Below, in pieces: positions 52,807 through 61,135 of a DNA stretch of 64,000 bases (position 1 is the first letter of the stretch; each line of letters starts with the position of its first letter). The notes under the pieces are model-generated. The model was not told the DNA's origin. It made no database searches and was given only the letters and a program-made list of their open reading frames with translations. The stretch lies in the NCBI GenBank assembly GCA_965199945.1, contig OZ241354.1:2852001-2916000 (forward strand), given 5' to 3'. The translations under genes and the position numbers were made by a program. Source of the DNA: VXYL01 sp965199945. Its GTDB lineage: Bacteria; Pseudomonadota; Gammaproteobacteria; Pseudomonadales; Azotimanducaceae.

Positions 52807-53631
52807 TTGGACATCCCCGGCGGGCGCGGCATCGCCTTCGACACCAACATGCTGGCCCGCCCCACCCAACGTCGTCTGATGACGCTGTGGTGCGAACTGG
52901 CGGGTTCGCGCACGGCTGTCCTTCCGCAAGTCATGTTGGAGTTGACCGCCAAGCCGACGTTCGGGCTGCCGGCCTTGGCGACGAGCGCACACGCACAGAG
53001 CTCGGCCTGGGCGGAGATCGTTCAGGCGCCGCAGTCTCCGTTCGAACTGGTCGTGCTGGACGCAGAAGCGCAAGCGCTGTTCGGCAGGATTCTCATGGCG
53101 TTCACGCTGCCATGCTTCCCCCTTCTCAACAACGTAGACGAGATCACGACGCACCCTGACGCCATCGTGCTGGCGCAAGGCCTGGCCGCTGGCATGGACG
53201 TGATCGTCAGCAACAACATGCGCAGCATCGACCACTTCGAGATCAACGGCCTGGTGCGCGAGACGTTCGGGCGCAACGCCGGACTGCTCGTCGCCGCCGA
53301 CGACGCGCTGCTCGAGGCGCACCCCTGCGGCGAGGGGGCCCGGGCGCTCTTGACGATGGCCTTGGCGTCTGCCTGGCCTGACGACACCGCCGACTTGACC
53401 GTAGGCGACGCGACGGACGTGCTCGGAGATCTATGCGCAAGGCTCGAGGGCGCCACCATGCCGCAGACCGCCGCACGCCTGCGAAGCCGATTCGCCACCG
53501 ACGGCGACTTGCAGTCCGTGCTGCGCGACGCTAGCGAGATCGCAGCCTCGTCGAACGCCCTGCGCCATGAACGTGTGCAGACGGCGTGGGTCAAGCGGGG
53601 CGCCGTGGATGCGTCGGAGCTCCCCGGCTGA
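52807..53631 (+). CDS. PIN-domain protein, putative ribonuclease
   Basis: The 274-residue product probably starts at TTG 52807. A PIN-like N terminus (IAFDTNMLARPTQRRLMTL, Asp followed by TN) is followed by a strand with acidic residue, FELVVLDAEAQALFGRILM. A later strand IVLAQGLAAGMDVIVSNNMR leads to SIDHFEINGLV, supplying the further acidic residues expected for a PIN nuclease. It is longer than VapC toxins (about 130 residues), with an added 110-residue C-terminal helical region. It would cut RNA if active. The preceding 74-residue gene may be its partner. It converges with nirD, 29 bases away. Confidence 0.65.
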   Translation: MDIPGGRGIAFDTNMLARPTQRRLMTLWCELAGSRTAVLPQVMLELTAKPTFGLPALATSAHAQSSAWAEIVQAPQSPFELVVLDAEAQALFGRILMAFTLPCFPLLNNVDEITTHPDAIVLAQGLAAGMDVIVSNNMRSIDHFEINGLVRETFGRNAGLLVAADDALLEAHPCGEGARALLTMALASAWPDDTADLTVGDATDVLGDLCARLEGATMPQTAARLRSRFATDGDLQSVLRDASEIAASSNALRHERVQTAWVKRGAVDASELPG

Positions 53632-53660
53632 GTCGTTTCCGGTGTTGTGCGCCGGTCAAG

Positions 53661-53993
53661 TCAGCGCCGAACCTGCACCTGCCCGTCGACCACCCGCACC
53701 GCGAAGGTGCGCACGGCAACCGAGTCGTCCTCCAAGCACTGGCCGGTCTCCAGATCGAAGTGCTGCTTGTAGATCGGCGACGCAACGACCAGCCGCCCCT
53801 TCACATCGCCCACGATGCCTCGCGAGAGCACGGGCGCGTCGCTGAATGGATCGAAGGCGTCGATGGCGAATATCTCGTCGCTGCTGGAGAGCCTGAAGAC
53901 CGCCACCTGACTGTCCCCGAGCAGAGCCCGGACGCCGACGTTGGGGAGGAGGGCGTCGAGCTCGCAAACGGTTGTCCAAGTTTTCGACGGCAT
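53661..53993 (-). CDS. nirD: Nitrite reductase small subunit
   Basis: The 110-residue product starts at ATG 53993. The Rieske-like fold of NirD is visible in LPNVGVRALLGDSQVAVFRL, EIFAIDAFDPFSDAPVLSRG, GRLVVASPIYKQHFDLETGQ and CLEDDSVAVRTFAVRVVDGQ. As is usual for NirD, the Rieske cysteine/histidine ligands are missing. It pairs with NirB to reduce nitrite to ammonium with NADH. It would normally follow nirB directly; here it is separated from nirB by the 2.8-kb ATPase module on the opposite strand. Confidence 0.88.
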   Translation of the reverse strand: MPSKTWTTVCELDALLPNVGVRALLGDSQVAVFRLSSSDEIFAIDAFDPFSDAPVLSRGIVGDVKGRLVVASPIYKQHFDLETGQCLEDDSVAVRTFAVRVVDGQVQVRR

Positions 53994-54190
53994 CGTCTCG
54001 ACCCTATGCCGCGGCGAGCGCTGGCCGCAGGCCATTCGCTGGATGTCCGCGGCTGTGGCGGTCGCGGCGTTCATGCGCATCAGAGAAGCAACAATCGTGC
54101 CAGCGTCTCCAGGCCCGGCGCTTTGCGCCAGACGGTGACGACGAACTCATGGAAGACCCTCGCGAACGACGCTGAAAACACCCCAAGAGC
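53994..54190. other. Region upstream of nirD, no gene assigned
   Basis: About 200 bases lie between the nirD start and the inverted repeat of the ATPase module. On the minus strand a short open stretch (54080 to about 54190) reads FSASFARVFHEFVVTVWRKA, which may be a remnant of a gene end, but it is too short to identify. Nothing here resembles a nirD promoter, consistent with nirD having been transcribed from nirB before the module entered. Confidence 0.35.
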
Positions 54191-54238
54191 GTCAACAACA
54201 ACGTTGTCAACAAGGCGGTTGACAACAGTGTTGTTGAC
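54191..54238. repeat. 21-bp near-perfect inverted repeat upstream of ATPase module 2
   Basis: The left arm (54191-54211) and right arm (54218-54238) match at 19 of 21 positions as inverted repeats, around a 6-base centre (AAGGCG). Each arm is built of GTTGTCAAC / GTCAACAACA-type words, so there are nested shorter palindromes. The right arm covers the -35 box of the promoter. It is a strong candidate operator for a dimeric or tetrameric repressor. Confidence 0.8.
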
Positions 54239-54247
54239 GTCTACTGT
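54219..54247 (+). promoter_or_regulatory. Promoter of ATPase module 2
   Basis: TTGACA at 54219-54224 is a perfect -35 consensus; TACTGT at 54242-54247 is a partial -10 box, with a 17-base spacer. The -35 lies within the right arm of the inverted repeat. Transcription would start about 27 bases ahead of the ATG at 54281. Confidence 0.6.
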
Positions 54248-54280
54248 CTTCGCCGAACACAGCCTTAGGCGACCCTTGAG

Positions 54281-55507
54281 ATGAAGCCGCAAGCTGGCCC
54301 CCCGGTGACGGGCGAGAACTTCTTCAATCGCGATGCCGAACTCCGGCTGCTCGACGCAAAGGTGCGCGGCGGCACGCATGTCTTGCTGGCTGGCCAGCGA
54401 CGCATGGGCAAGACGAGCGTTGCCAGAGAGCTCGGCAGGCGTCTGCAAGCCGATGGATGGGCGTTTCTCTTCGTGGACGTGGAGAACGCCACCTCGCCTT
54501 CGCACATCATCCGCGACATTGCCAAGGCTGCGCACGCCATCACTGGGGCGTCGCGCCTGACCGCAGAGCTCGGGCGCTGGTTCAAGGAGAACTTCGAGGA
54601 GTTGAGCGCCTTCGAGGTCGGCGCGAAGATGCGCGCTGCAGGCGACTACGCATGGCGGCGGCAGGGCGAAGCGCTCATGCGAGCGTGTGCGAACCATGAC
54701 CCAGGCGTACTTCTTGTGTTGGACGAGCTGCCCATCTTCCTGTCGCATCTGCTGGTACAGGATGAGCAAAACGGTACCGACGAAGCACACCTGTTTCTGC
54801 GCTGGTTGCGCGGAGAGCGCCAGCATCACGCAGGCTCGTCATTGGTCCAAGTGGTGTCCGGCAGCATCGGGATGGCGCCATTGGTCAAGCGCATGGGGGT
54901 GCCGGACAGCATCAACGACCTCTACTCGTTTCGGCTGGGCCCATGGGACAGGACGCGCAGCGTCGTTTGCTTGAAGTCACTCGCAGAGCACAGCGAAGTA
55001 GCAGTCGACGATGCGGTGTTCGGTGCGATCTACGACGCGCTCGGCGTTGGCATTCCACACTTCATCCAGTCGTTCTTCGTGCGCCTGCAGGACTTTGCCG
55101 TGATGAACGGCCGCGCGCGATTGACGGCGGAGGACGTGCGGATCGTCTACGACAACGAACTGCTGGGCGCTGCCGGAGACAGCGACCTCCCGCACTACCA
55201 AAATCGTCTTCAGAAGTCGTTGGACGAACGCACCTATCAAGTGGCGATGGAGATTCAAGCCGAAGCAGCGACCCAGGGCATCTTCACCGTTGATGCTCGC
55301 CGCGTCCTAGAGCGGATCTATTCCAGCGTGCTGCCGAACGCCCGAGAGCGTGTCGATGAAGCGCTCGACGTGCTCGTCCACGACGGCCACTTGGAGAGAA
55401 CGGATGCTGGCCACCGTTTGGCGTTTCGTCTACTGGAAGACTGGCTCCGCACGAGATTCAGCGACCACCATGTGCCGCTTCAGCAACGCATCGGCGGGAG
55501 GCACTGA
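54281..55507 (+). CDS. ATPase A, module 2 (intact)
   Basis: This 408-residue protein begins MKPQAGPPVTGENFFNRDAE. Walker A is LAGQRRMGKTSVAREL (Lys44-Thr45), Walker B is VLLVLDELPIFLS (Asp148-Glu149), a sensor strand is VQVVSGSIGMAPLVKRMG, and the middle region PHFIQSFFVRLQDFAVMNGR follows. The C-terminal winged-helix part has ARERVDEALDVLVHDGHLER. The order matches the broken copy at 22337-23499, for which this is the intact reference. It belongs to the archaeal-type/STAND-like P-loop group. The last base of its stop is the first of the ATPase B start (TGATG at 55505-55509). Its operator-like promoter and adjacent partner suggest a stand-alone two-gene system. Function unknown. Confidence 0.82.
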   Translation: MKPQAGPPVTGENFFNRDAELRLLDAKVRGGTHVLLAGQRRMGKTSVARELGRRLQADGWAFLFVDVENATSPSHIIRDIAKAAHAITGASRLTAELGRWFKENFEELSAFEVGAKMRAAGDYAWRRQGEALMRACANHDPGVLLVLDELPIFLSHLLVQDEQNGTDEAHLFLRWLRGERQHHAGSSLVQVVSGSIGMAPLVKRMGVPDSINDLYSFRLGPWDRTRSVVCLKSLAEHSEVAVDDAVFGAIYDALGVGIPHFIQSFFVRLQDFAVMNGRARLTAEDVRIVYDNELLGAAGDSDLPHYQNRLQKSLDERTYQVAMEIQAEAATQGIFTVDARRVLERIYSSVLPNARERVDEALDVLVHDGHLERTDAGHRLAFRLLEDWLRTRFSDHHVPLQQRIGGRH

Positions 55508-57108
55508 TGCCGCCCACGCCGGCCGCCTTCCGCAAGTTCAACCCCGGCGTTCTGCAGTCGGACGAAGAGGTCGTCGCGCAGTTTGTCGTTCGCCAGCGCG
55601 AGTTCGGCATCTTGATGGATGTGCTTCGCGGCAACATCGTGTCTTCGCCTTGCCAGCACATGCTTGTCGTCGCTCCGCGCGGGCGCGGCAAGACGATGAT
55701 GCTGGCGCGGGTGGCCGCCGAACTGCGGGCGAACGAAGAACTGCGGCGCGAGTTCCTGCCGGTGCGCTTCATGGAAGAGAGCTACGAGGTCTTTGATCTG
55801 GCGGACTTCTGGCTGGACGTGTTGCTGTACTTGGCTCCGGAAGTCGTGCGCCACGATGCCGAGGCAGCCGACCAGCTGCGCCAAGCCCATGCCGAGTTCT
55901 CACGCCGCCCGCGGGGTACCGAAGTCGAAGAGAGCGCTCGGACGGTCGCTTTGGACACCGCGCAGCAGCTGGGCCGGAAACTCGTCCTGATGGTAGAGAA
56001 CTGCCAGTCGCTCTTCGACGACGTGGACGAGCGTTTCGGCTGGGGGCTCCGCAAGACGCTGCAAACCGAGCCTGACGTGATGTTTCTCGGCACGGCGACC
56101 GTGCGCATGGCTGCTCTAAGCAATGTTGAAGCACCCTTCTACGAGTTCTTCCGCACGTTGCTGCTGGCGCCCCTGCCGTTAAGCGAATGCAAAGTGCTGT
56201 GGGAGGCAGTGAGCGGCGAGACGCGAAGCGAGCGGGAAATCAGGCCGTTGCAGATTCTTACTGGAGGCGATCCGCGCCTGTTGGTCATCGTCGCTGGCCT
56301 CTCCCGCCACCGCTCGTTGCGGGAACTGCTGCAAGAGCTCGTCGCCCTCATCGACGACCACACCGAGTACTTCCGCTCGCATCTCGACCACCTTGGCAAG
56401 ACAGAACGGCGCGTGTACGTGGCGCTGATCGACCTTTGGCGGCCCTCGACCACCGCCGAGATCGCCGCCAGAGCAAGGCAGGACATTCGCGCCACCTCGT
56501 CGCTGCTCGGCCGGCTCGTCAAACGCGGCGCGATCAGCTACGAAGGAAAGGGACAAAAGCGGCTCTACCAAGCCACCCAGCCACTCTACAGCATCTACTA
56601 CAAGCTCCGCCGCCAGCGTGACGAGGCCGCCGTTGTCCACGGCCTCGTGCATTGGATGATTGCGTGCTACACAGTCGACGACATGTCGGAGATGGAGGAT
56701 GAATTCGCTCAGGTCGAACCCAACGAAGTGCAATGGGCCGAGTGGACAAGAGCCAGTGCGCTATTGATCGAAGGAAAACGCGACCTCGCCTTAGACGCGC
56801 TGAAGGCTGCCTACAACGGCATGGTCATCGATGAAGATTCCCCCGTGCGGTTGCTGCACCACGTCTCGGAGTTAGTTGGTTGCGGCCTGACACCGCGTGA
56901 TCTGCTGGAAATCCTGACGACGGAATCTCGAAAGTGCTCAGCCATGGCACCCTTAGTTGCCGTGCTGTGCCAACGCAGCAACGAGAAGGCACGTATGCCC
57001 GCGGAAGTGCTCGCCGTCGCGCAAGACTTGGCGACGCTGCTGGATCGGTCCATAGCACGTGTACGAGCACGTCGGCCCACGGTGGTCTCCTCCGCCGCGA
57101 CGCCTTAG
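55507..57108 (+). CDS. ATPase B, module 2: P-loop ATPase with winged-helix domain
   Basis: The 533-residue product shares its first base with the stop of ATPase A. Walker A is VVAPRGRGKTMMLAR (56-63), and the acidic strand is KLVLMVENCQSLFDDV (Glu164-Asn165). The sensor strand is VMFLGTATVRMAALSNV, and NVEAPFYEFFRTLLLAPLP parallels NPFYGFFTIRAL in the module-1 copy. A winged helix is seen in TERRVYVALIDLWRPSTTAE, IAARARQDIRATSSLLGRLV and KRGAISYEGKGQKRLYQATQ. The final 150 residues are helical (IACYTVDDMSEMEDEFAQVE). It is a homolog of the protein at 23496 with the same motif order. No nuclease or other effector domain is evident, so the output of the system is unclear. Confidence 0.82.
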   Translation: MPPTPAAFRKFNPGVLQSDEEVVAQFVVRQREFGILMDVLRGNIVSSPCQHMLVVAPRGRGKTMMLARVAAELRANEELRREFLPVRFMEESYEVFDLADFWLDVLLYLAPEVVRHDAEAADQLRQAHAEFSRRPRGTEVEESARTVALDTAQQLGRKLVLMVENCQSLFDDVDERFGWGLRKTLQTEPDVMFLGTATVRMAALSNVEAPFYEFFRTLLLAPLPLSECKVLWEAVSGETRSEREIRPLQILTGGDPRLLVIVAGLSRHRSLRELLQELVALIDDHTEYFRSHLDHLGKTERRVYVALIDLWRPSTTAEIAARARQDIRATSSLLGRLVKRGAISYEGKGQKRLYQATQPLYSIYYKLRRQRDEAAVVHGLVHWMIACYTVDDMSEMEDEFAQVEPNEVQWAEWTRASALLIEGKRDLALDALKAAYNGMVIDEDSPVRLLHHVSELVGCGLTPRDLLEILTTESRKCSAMAPLVAVLCQRSNEKARMPAEVLAVAQDLATLLDRSIARVRARRPTVVSSAATP

Positions 57109-57142
57109 GATGTAGACGCGGCAGTGACGATAGCTGGTATGT

Positions 57143-57157
57143 TCCTGCTAAGCAGGA
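57143..57157. terminator. Short hairpin between module 2 and nirB
   Basis: TCCTGC-TAA-GCAGGA is a perfect 6-bp stem with a 3-base loop, centred in the 67 bases between the convergent ATPase B and nirB stops. No T-run follows on either strand, so any terminator action would be weak; it may equally mark the insertion boundary. Confidence 0.4.
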
Positions 57158-57175
57158 CCCTGTGAGCCTTGCCAA

Positions 57176-59713
57176 TCAAGCCACCACCTCCGACGCCACC
57201 GCCGGCCGCCTCTGCCCCCGTTCCCGCACGAACACCAGCGAATCATCCTCCCGCTCGCTGTTCACAAACGTGCGGAAACGCTTGAGCTTCTCCGCGTCCT
57301 CTATCGTCGTCTTCCACTCGCACTCGTAGGTGCCCACCACGTGCGCCATTTCCGCTTCAAGGTCCGTGACCAGTCCTAGCTTGTCGTCCACGATCACGGA
57401 CTTCAGATAGTCGAGGCCACCCTCCAAGTTCTCGAGCCACACCGAAGTGCGCTGCAACCGGTCCGCCGTGCGGATGTAGAACATGAGGAACCGGTCGATC
57501 AGCTGGATCAGCCGTGCATCGTCAAGGCCCGTAGCGAAGAGGTCCGCGTGGCGGGGCCGCATGCCGCCGTTGCCGCAGACGTAGAGGTTCCAGCCGATTT
57601 CCGTGGCGATGACGCCGACGTCCTTGCTCTGCGCCTCGGCGCATTCGCGGGTGCAGCCGGAGACGGCGAACTTGAGCTTGTGCGGTGCGCGCAAGCCCTT
57701 GTAGCGGTTCTCGATGGCGATGGCCATGCCGACGCTGTCGAGGACGCCGTAGCGGCACCAAGTGGTGCCGACGCAGGACTTCACGGTGCGCACGGCTTTG
57801 CCGTAGGCGTGTCCGGTCTCGAAGCCGGCGTCGATCAGTTCGCGCCAGATGAGCGGCAGTTCGTGAACTTGGGCGCCGAACAGGTCGATGCGCTGGCCGC
57901 CGGTGATCTTCGTGTAGAGGTCGTATTTCTTCGCCACTTGGCCGAGGGCGATGAGCTTGTCCGGCGTGATTTCGCCGCCGGGAACGCGAGGCACGATGGA
58001 ATAGGTGCCGTTCTTCTGCATGTTGGCGAGAAAGTGGTCGTTGGTGTCCTGCAAGGGGGCGCGGGAGGCTTCGAGGACATGGGCGTTCCAGCAGGAGGCG
58101 AGGATCGACGCCACGGCGGGCTTGCAGATGTCGCAGCCGAGGCCCCTGCCGTGCTTCTCTATCAATTCGTCGAACGCGGTGATGCCCTCCACGCGCACCA
58201 AGTGGTACAGCTCCTGCCGGGTGTGCGGGAAGTGCTCGCAGAGGTCGGTATTGATCTCGAAGCCGCGTTTTTCGAGCTCCGCGTTCAGCAACTGCGTCAC
58301 CAGCGGCGTGCAGCCGCCGCAGCCGGTACTCGCCTTGGTGCAGCCGCGCAGTGTGCCGATGGTGGTGCAGCCATCCTCGACGGCAGCAACCAAGGCGCCT
58401 TTCGAGACATCGTGGCAGGAACAGATCTGCGCATCGTCCGGCAGCGCCGCAACCGCCTCGGCGGGCATCCCGCCGCCTTCGCGCGCGGGCAGGATCAGCG
58501 CATCGGGATGCTTCGGCAGGGTCAGCTCACTGCGCATCGTCTGCAGCAACGTGCCGTAGTCCGCCGTGTCGCCCACCAGCACGGCGCCGAGCAGCTTCTT
58601 GCCGGTCTTGTTCACGACGATGCGCTTGTACACATGCTCGCGCTCGTCGATGTAGGTGTAGGCGGACGCCCCCCGCGTTCGTCCGTGAGCGTCGCCGATG
58701 CTGGCCACGTCCACGCCGAGCAGCTTCAGCTGGGTGCTCATGTCGGCACCGCGAAAGGCAGCGTCCGCGTCTCCGGCCAGTGCGCTTGCCGCCACCTTCG
58801 CCATGTCGTAGCCGGGCGCGACCAAGCCGAAGATGCGGCCGTCGTAAAGGGCGCATTCGCCGATGGCGAAGATGCTGGCATCGGAAGTTCGACAATGCTC
58901 GTCGACGACGATGCCGCCGCGTTCGCCAACGTCCAGTCCGCACTGCCGCGCCAACTCGTCGCGGGGACGAATGCCGGCGGAGAACACCACCACATCCGTT
59001 TCCAACGTGTCGCCGTCGGCGAACTCCATGCGCTGACGAGCGGATTCGCCCCCCTCGCCACCTGCGGCGACGATGCGCAGCGTGTTCTTGCCAGTGTGTA
59101 CCGTCACGCCCAAGTCCTCGATCATGCCGCGCAGCATCGCGCCGCCGCCGGCGTCCAGCTGGGCGTTCATGAGGCCGGGCGCGAACTCCACGACGTGCGT
59201 GGCGAGGCCCATGTTCGTGAGCGCATTGGCGGCTTCGAGGCCAAGCAGACCACCGCCGACCACCACGCCGATTTCCGCCCCCGCGCCGGAAGCGCGGATC
59301 GCGTCCAAGTCTTCGATGGTGCGGTAGACGTGGCAGTGGGGCAGACCGCGCCCGTCGATGGGCGGCACGAAGGGGTAGGAACCAGTGGCGAGCACCAGCA
59401 CGTCGTAGTCCACGCGCCGGCCTTGGCTGGTGCATAGGGACTTGGCCTCCCGGTGGATCTCCGCCACGCCCTCGCCGGCGTACACGGTTACGCCCGCCGG
59501 CAACGCCGGCAGCGCGAGGTACTCCGCGCCGGTGCCGTTGAAGTACTCGCTTAAGTGAACGCGGTCGTAGGCTGGGCGCGATTCCTCGCCGAACACGGTG
59601 ACCGCCACCCCCGGCACGGCGGCAGCGAGCTCCGCGAAGCGATGGCCGACCATCCCATTGCCCACGACCACCACATGGCAGTCGGCAGCAGCTTCCAAAC
59701 AGGTCGCGTTCAT
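57176..59713 (-). CDS. nirB: Nitrite reductase (NADH) large subunit
   Basis: The 845-residue product starts at ATG 59713. The N-terminal FAD/NADH domain has VVVVGNGMVGHRFAELAAAV, VVVGGGLLGLEAANALTNMG and RTSDASIFAIGECALY. The BFD-type 2Fe-2S region has ICSCHDVSKGALVAAVEDG and GCTKASTGCGGCTPLV. The siroheme/4Fe-4S site is SCVGTTWCRYG (CX5C) and SGCTRECAEAQ (CX3C), as expected for the sulfite/nitrite reductase fold. Length and motif order match NirB, which reduces nitrite to ammonium in the cytoplasm. Its usual partner nirD lies 3.2 kb downstream, beyond the inserted module. The start chosen is the first ATG before VVVVGNG. Confidence 0.93.
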   Translation of the reverse strand: MNATCLEAAADCHVVVVGNGMVGHRFAELAAAVPGVAVTVFGEESRPAYDRVHLSEYFNGTGAEYLALPALPAGVTVYAGEGVAEIHREAKSLCTSQGRRVDYDVLVLATGSYPFVPPIDGRGLPHCHVYRTIEDLDAIRASGAGAEIGVVVGGGLLGLEAANALTNMGLATHVVEFAPGLMNAQLDAGGGAMLRGMIEDLGVTVHTGKNTLRIVAAGGEGGESARQRMEFADGDTLETDVVVFSAGIRPRDELARQCGLDVGERGGIVVDEHCRTSDASIFAIGECALYDGRIFGLVAPGYDMAKVAASALAGDADAAFRGADMSTQLKLLGVDVASIGDAHGRTRGASAYTYIDEREHVYKRIVVNKTGKKLLGAVLVGDTADYGTLLQTMRSELTLPKHPDALILPAREGGGMPAEAVAALPDDAQICSCHDVSKGALVAAVEDGCTTIGTLRGCTKASTGCGGCTPLVTQLLNAELEKRGFEINTDLCEHFPHTRQELYHLVRVEGITAFDELIEKHGRGLGCDICKPAVASILASCWNAHVLEASRAPLQDTNDHFLANMQKNGTYSIVPRVPGGEITPDKLIALGQVAKKYDLYTKITGGQRIDLFGAQVHELPLIWRELIDAGFETGHAYGKAVRTVKSCVGTTWCRYGVLDSVGMAIAIENRYKGLRAPHKLKFAVSGCTRECAEAQSKDVGVIATEIGWNLYVCGNGGMRPRHADLFATGLDDARLIQLIDRFLMFYIRTADRLQRTSVWLENLEGGLDYLKSVIVDDKLGLVTDLEAEMAHVVGTYECEWKTTIEDAEKLKRFRTFVNSEREDDSLVFVRERGQRRPAVASEVVA

Positions 59714-60109
59714 GCCGGAACCAGAAAGCAAAAGCCGTACCAATGCGGATAATTGGATCGCCACGGCTTGAGAGAGCGCGTGGGAGGGCGCAACGATGGT
59801 GCAAACCGAAGGCTACCGCGCACCGCGCTAGCTCGCCTCTTCTTCGGAGAGCAGGCCCCTCGGCTGAGGGAGCTTTAACTTGCAGGGAGTTCCCCTTTCC
59901 GCGCCAAGTCCGGCACCGAACTGCTCTGCTCCAGCTGCGCCACGGCCCCACGTCAGTTCGTACAGCTTGAAATCTTCCGCCCCGTAGCGAGCGCTCGCCC
60001 GATCCTGTCGGGCGATGTCTGCAATCTCTGTGCGACTTTCGCCCGGCGCGGCACCGCCGCCGAACGGAAGGCGCACAGTGGGCGCGATCAAGCCCAGAAG
60101 CGCCCCGAC
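59714..60109. other. 396-bp gap between nirB and the Rpn-like gene
   Basis: No gene is supported in this stretch. The divergent promoters of nirB (minus) and the Rpn-like gene (plus) should lie here, but no clear hexamers are seen. A short inverted repeat (CCCTC-GGCT-GAGGG, 59857-59870) is present. A minus-strand open frame across it (59828-60244) overlaps the Rpn-like gene start and ends in a low-complexity tail; it was not accepted as a gene. Confidence 0.4.
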
Positions 60110-61135
60110 ATGCAGCCCAGCGACCCGCCCTACAAGGTCCTGTTCCAGGACCCGGGCCTCTTTGAGGAGGCGGTGCGCCTGGTCGCCCCCGAACTCGCCG
60201 ACATGCTCGACTTCGAGACCGCGACCTCGCTCGACAAGGAACACCTCACGGCGCTCGCCCGCGTCCGCGTGCAGGACAAGCTCCGCCGCGTCGAGTTCAA
60301 GAAGGGCAGGCTCCGCAACGGCCGCCGGCGCTACCTATTGGTGCTGCTTGAATTTCAATCGGGCCAGGACGCGGACATGGCGTGGCGCATGCGCGACTAC
60401 CTGCACCAGGTGGAGTCCGCCCAGCGCGAGAGCGGCACGGTTCGCGCCGAGGGCGGCGTGGCGCCCATGCTCTCCATGGTCGTCCACAACGGCGACAGGC
60501 CGTGGCGGGCCGCGACGGAGTGCGCCGCGCCACTGACAGGCGACGGAGCGCCACTGCCGGTGCGGACGTATGCTACGGTGGACTTGCAGGTGCTGGCGCT
60601 GGGGCCTGACAGCGAGGGCCGGGAACTGGCGCCGGGCAGCCGCTTGGCGACGCTGGCGGAGCTGGAGTCGGCGCCGGCGGAGTCACTGCCGGAGCTGCTG
60701 CTGGCGGCGTTCGAGCGCCACGACGGCCTTGAGTCGGCAACGCTGCGGCGCGGACTGCACCTGCGCGTGAAGGCCGCGCTTGCCCGCTACGGCCGGGCCG
60801 AAGGACTGCCGCCGCTGGAAGAATGGGAGCGGATGCTCGCGGCAAGAAGAGGAGAAGACATGACGGCGATGTTGGACGCGACGCTCGCGCGTTGGGAAGA
60901 AGCGAAGGTGGCCGAAGGCGTGGCGCAAGGGCGTGTCGCTTTGCTCCGCCGACAGGTGGAATGGCGGTTCGGTGCCGACGTGGCTGAGCAGGTGTCGGCA
61001 CTTCTGGCCGACGTAACGGACGTTGCGCGTTTGGACGAGGCTGGCAAGTGGCTGCTCGAGTGCGACACCAGCGAGGCGTTGCTGGGGCGGCTTCGGGTGG
61101 GCCGAGACGGGGCGGGCAACGGGGTGCCCGGCTGA
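60110..61135 (+). CDS. Rpn-family (recombination-promoting nuclease-like) protein
   Basis: The 341-residue product starts at ATG 60110. The PD-(D/E)xK-like part is near the N terminus: DPPYKVLFQDPGLFEEAVRL, LADMLDFETATSLDKE, and the active-site strand RRYLLVLLEFQSGQDADMAW with the ExQ signature, then MRDYLHQVESAQRESG. A middle part PMLSMVVHNGDRPWRAATEC and a helical C-terminal region (EKVAEG-like WEEAKVAEGVAQGRVALLRR) are typical of Rpn proteins with a repeated helical tail. Such genes occur in multiple copies in genomes and are linked to mobile DNA. The active-site Glu/Gln are present. Function in this organism is unknown. Confidence 0.75.
   Translation: MQPSDPPYKVLFQDPGLFEEAVRLVAPELADMLDFETATSLDKEHLTALARVRVQDKLRRVEFKKGRLRNGRRRYLLVLLEFQSGQDADMAWRMRDYLHQVESAQRESGTVRAEGGVAPMLSMVVHNGDRPWRAATECAAPLTGDGAPLPVRTYATVDLQVLALGPDSEGRELAPGSRLATLAELESAPAESLPELLLAAFERHDGLESATLRRGLHLRVKAALARYGRAEGLPPLEEWERMLAARRGEDMTAMLDATLARWEEAKVAEGVAQGRVALLRRQVEWRFGADVAEQVSALLADVTDVARLDEAGKWLLECDTSEALLGRLRVGRDGAGNGVPG

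Noticed and set aside
54080..54200. Minus-strand stretch reading FSASFARVFHEFVVTVWRKA
   Set aside because: It could be a gene-end remnant but is too short to identify. It was noted in the gap entry instead of being called.
59828..60244. Minus-strand frame of 138 codons in the nirB/Rpn gap
   Set aside because: It overlaps the Rpn-like gene start, has low-complexity segments and no recognisable domain. It might be a remnant, but support is too weak.
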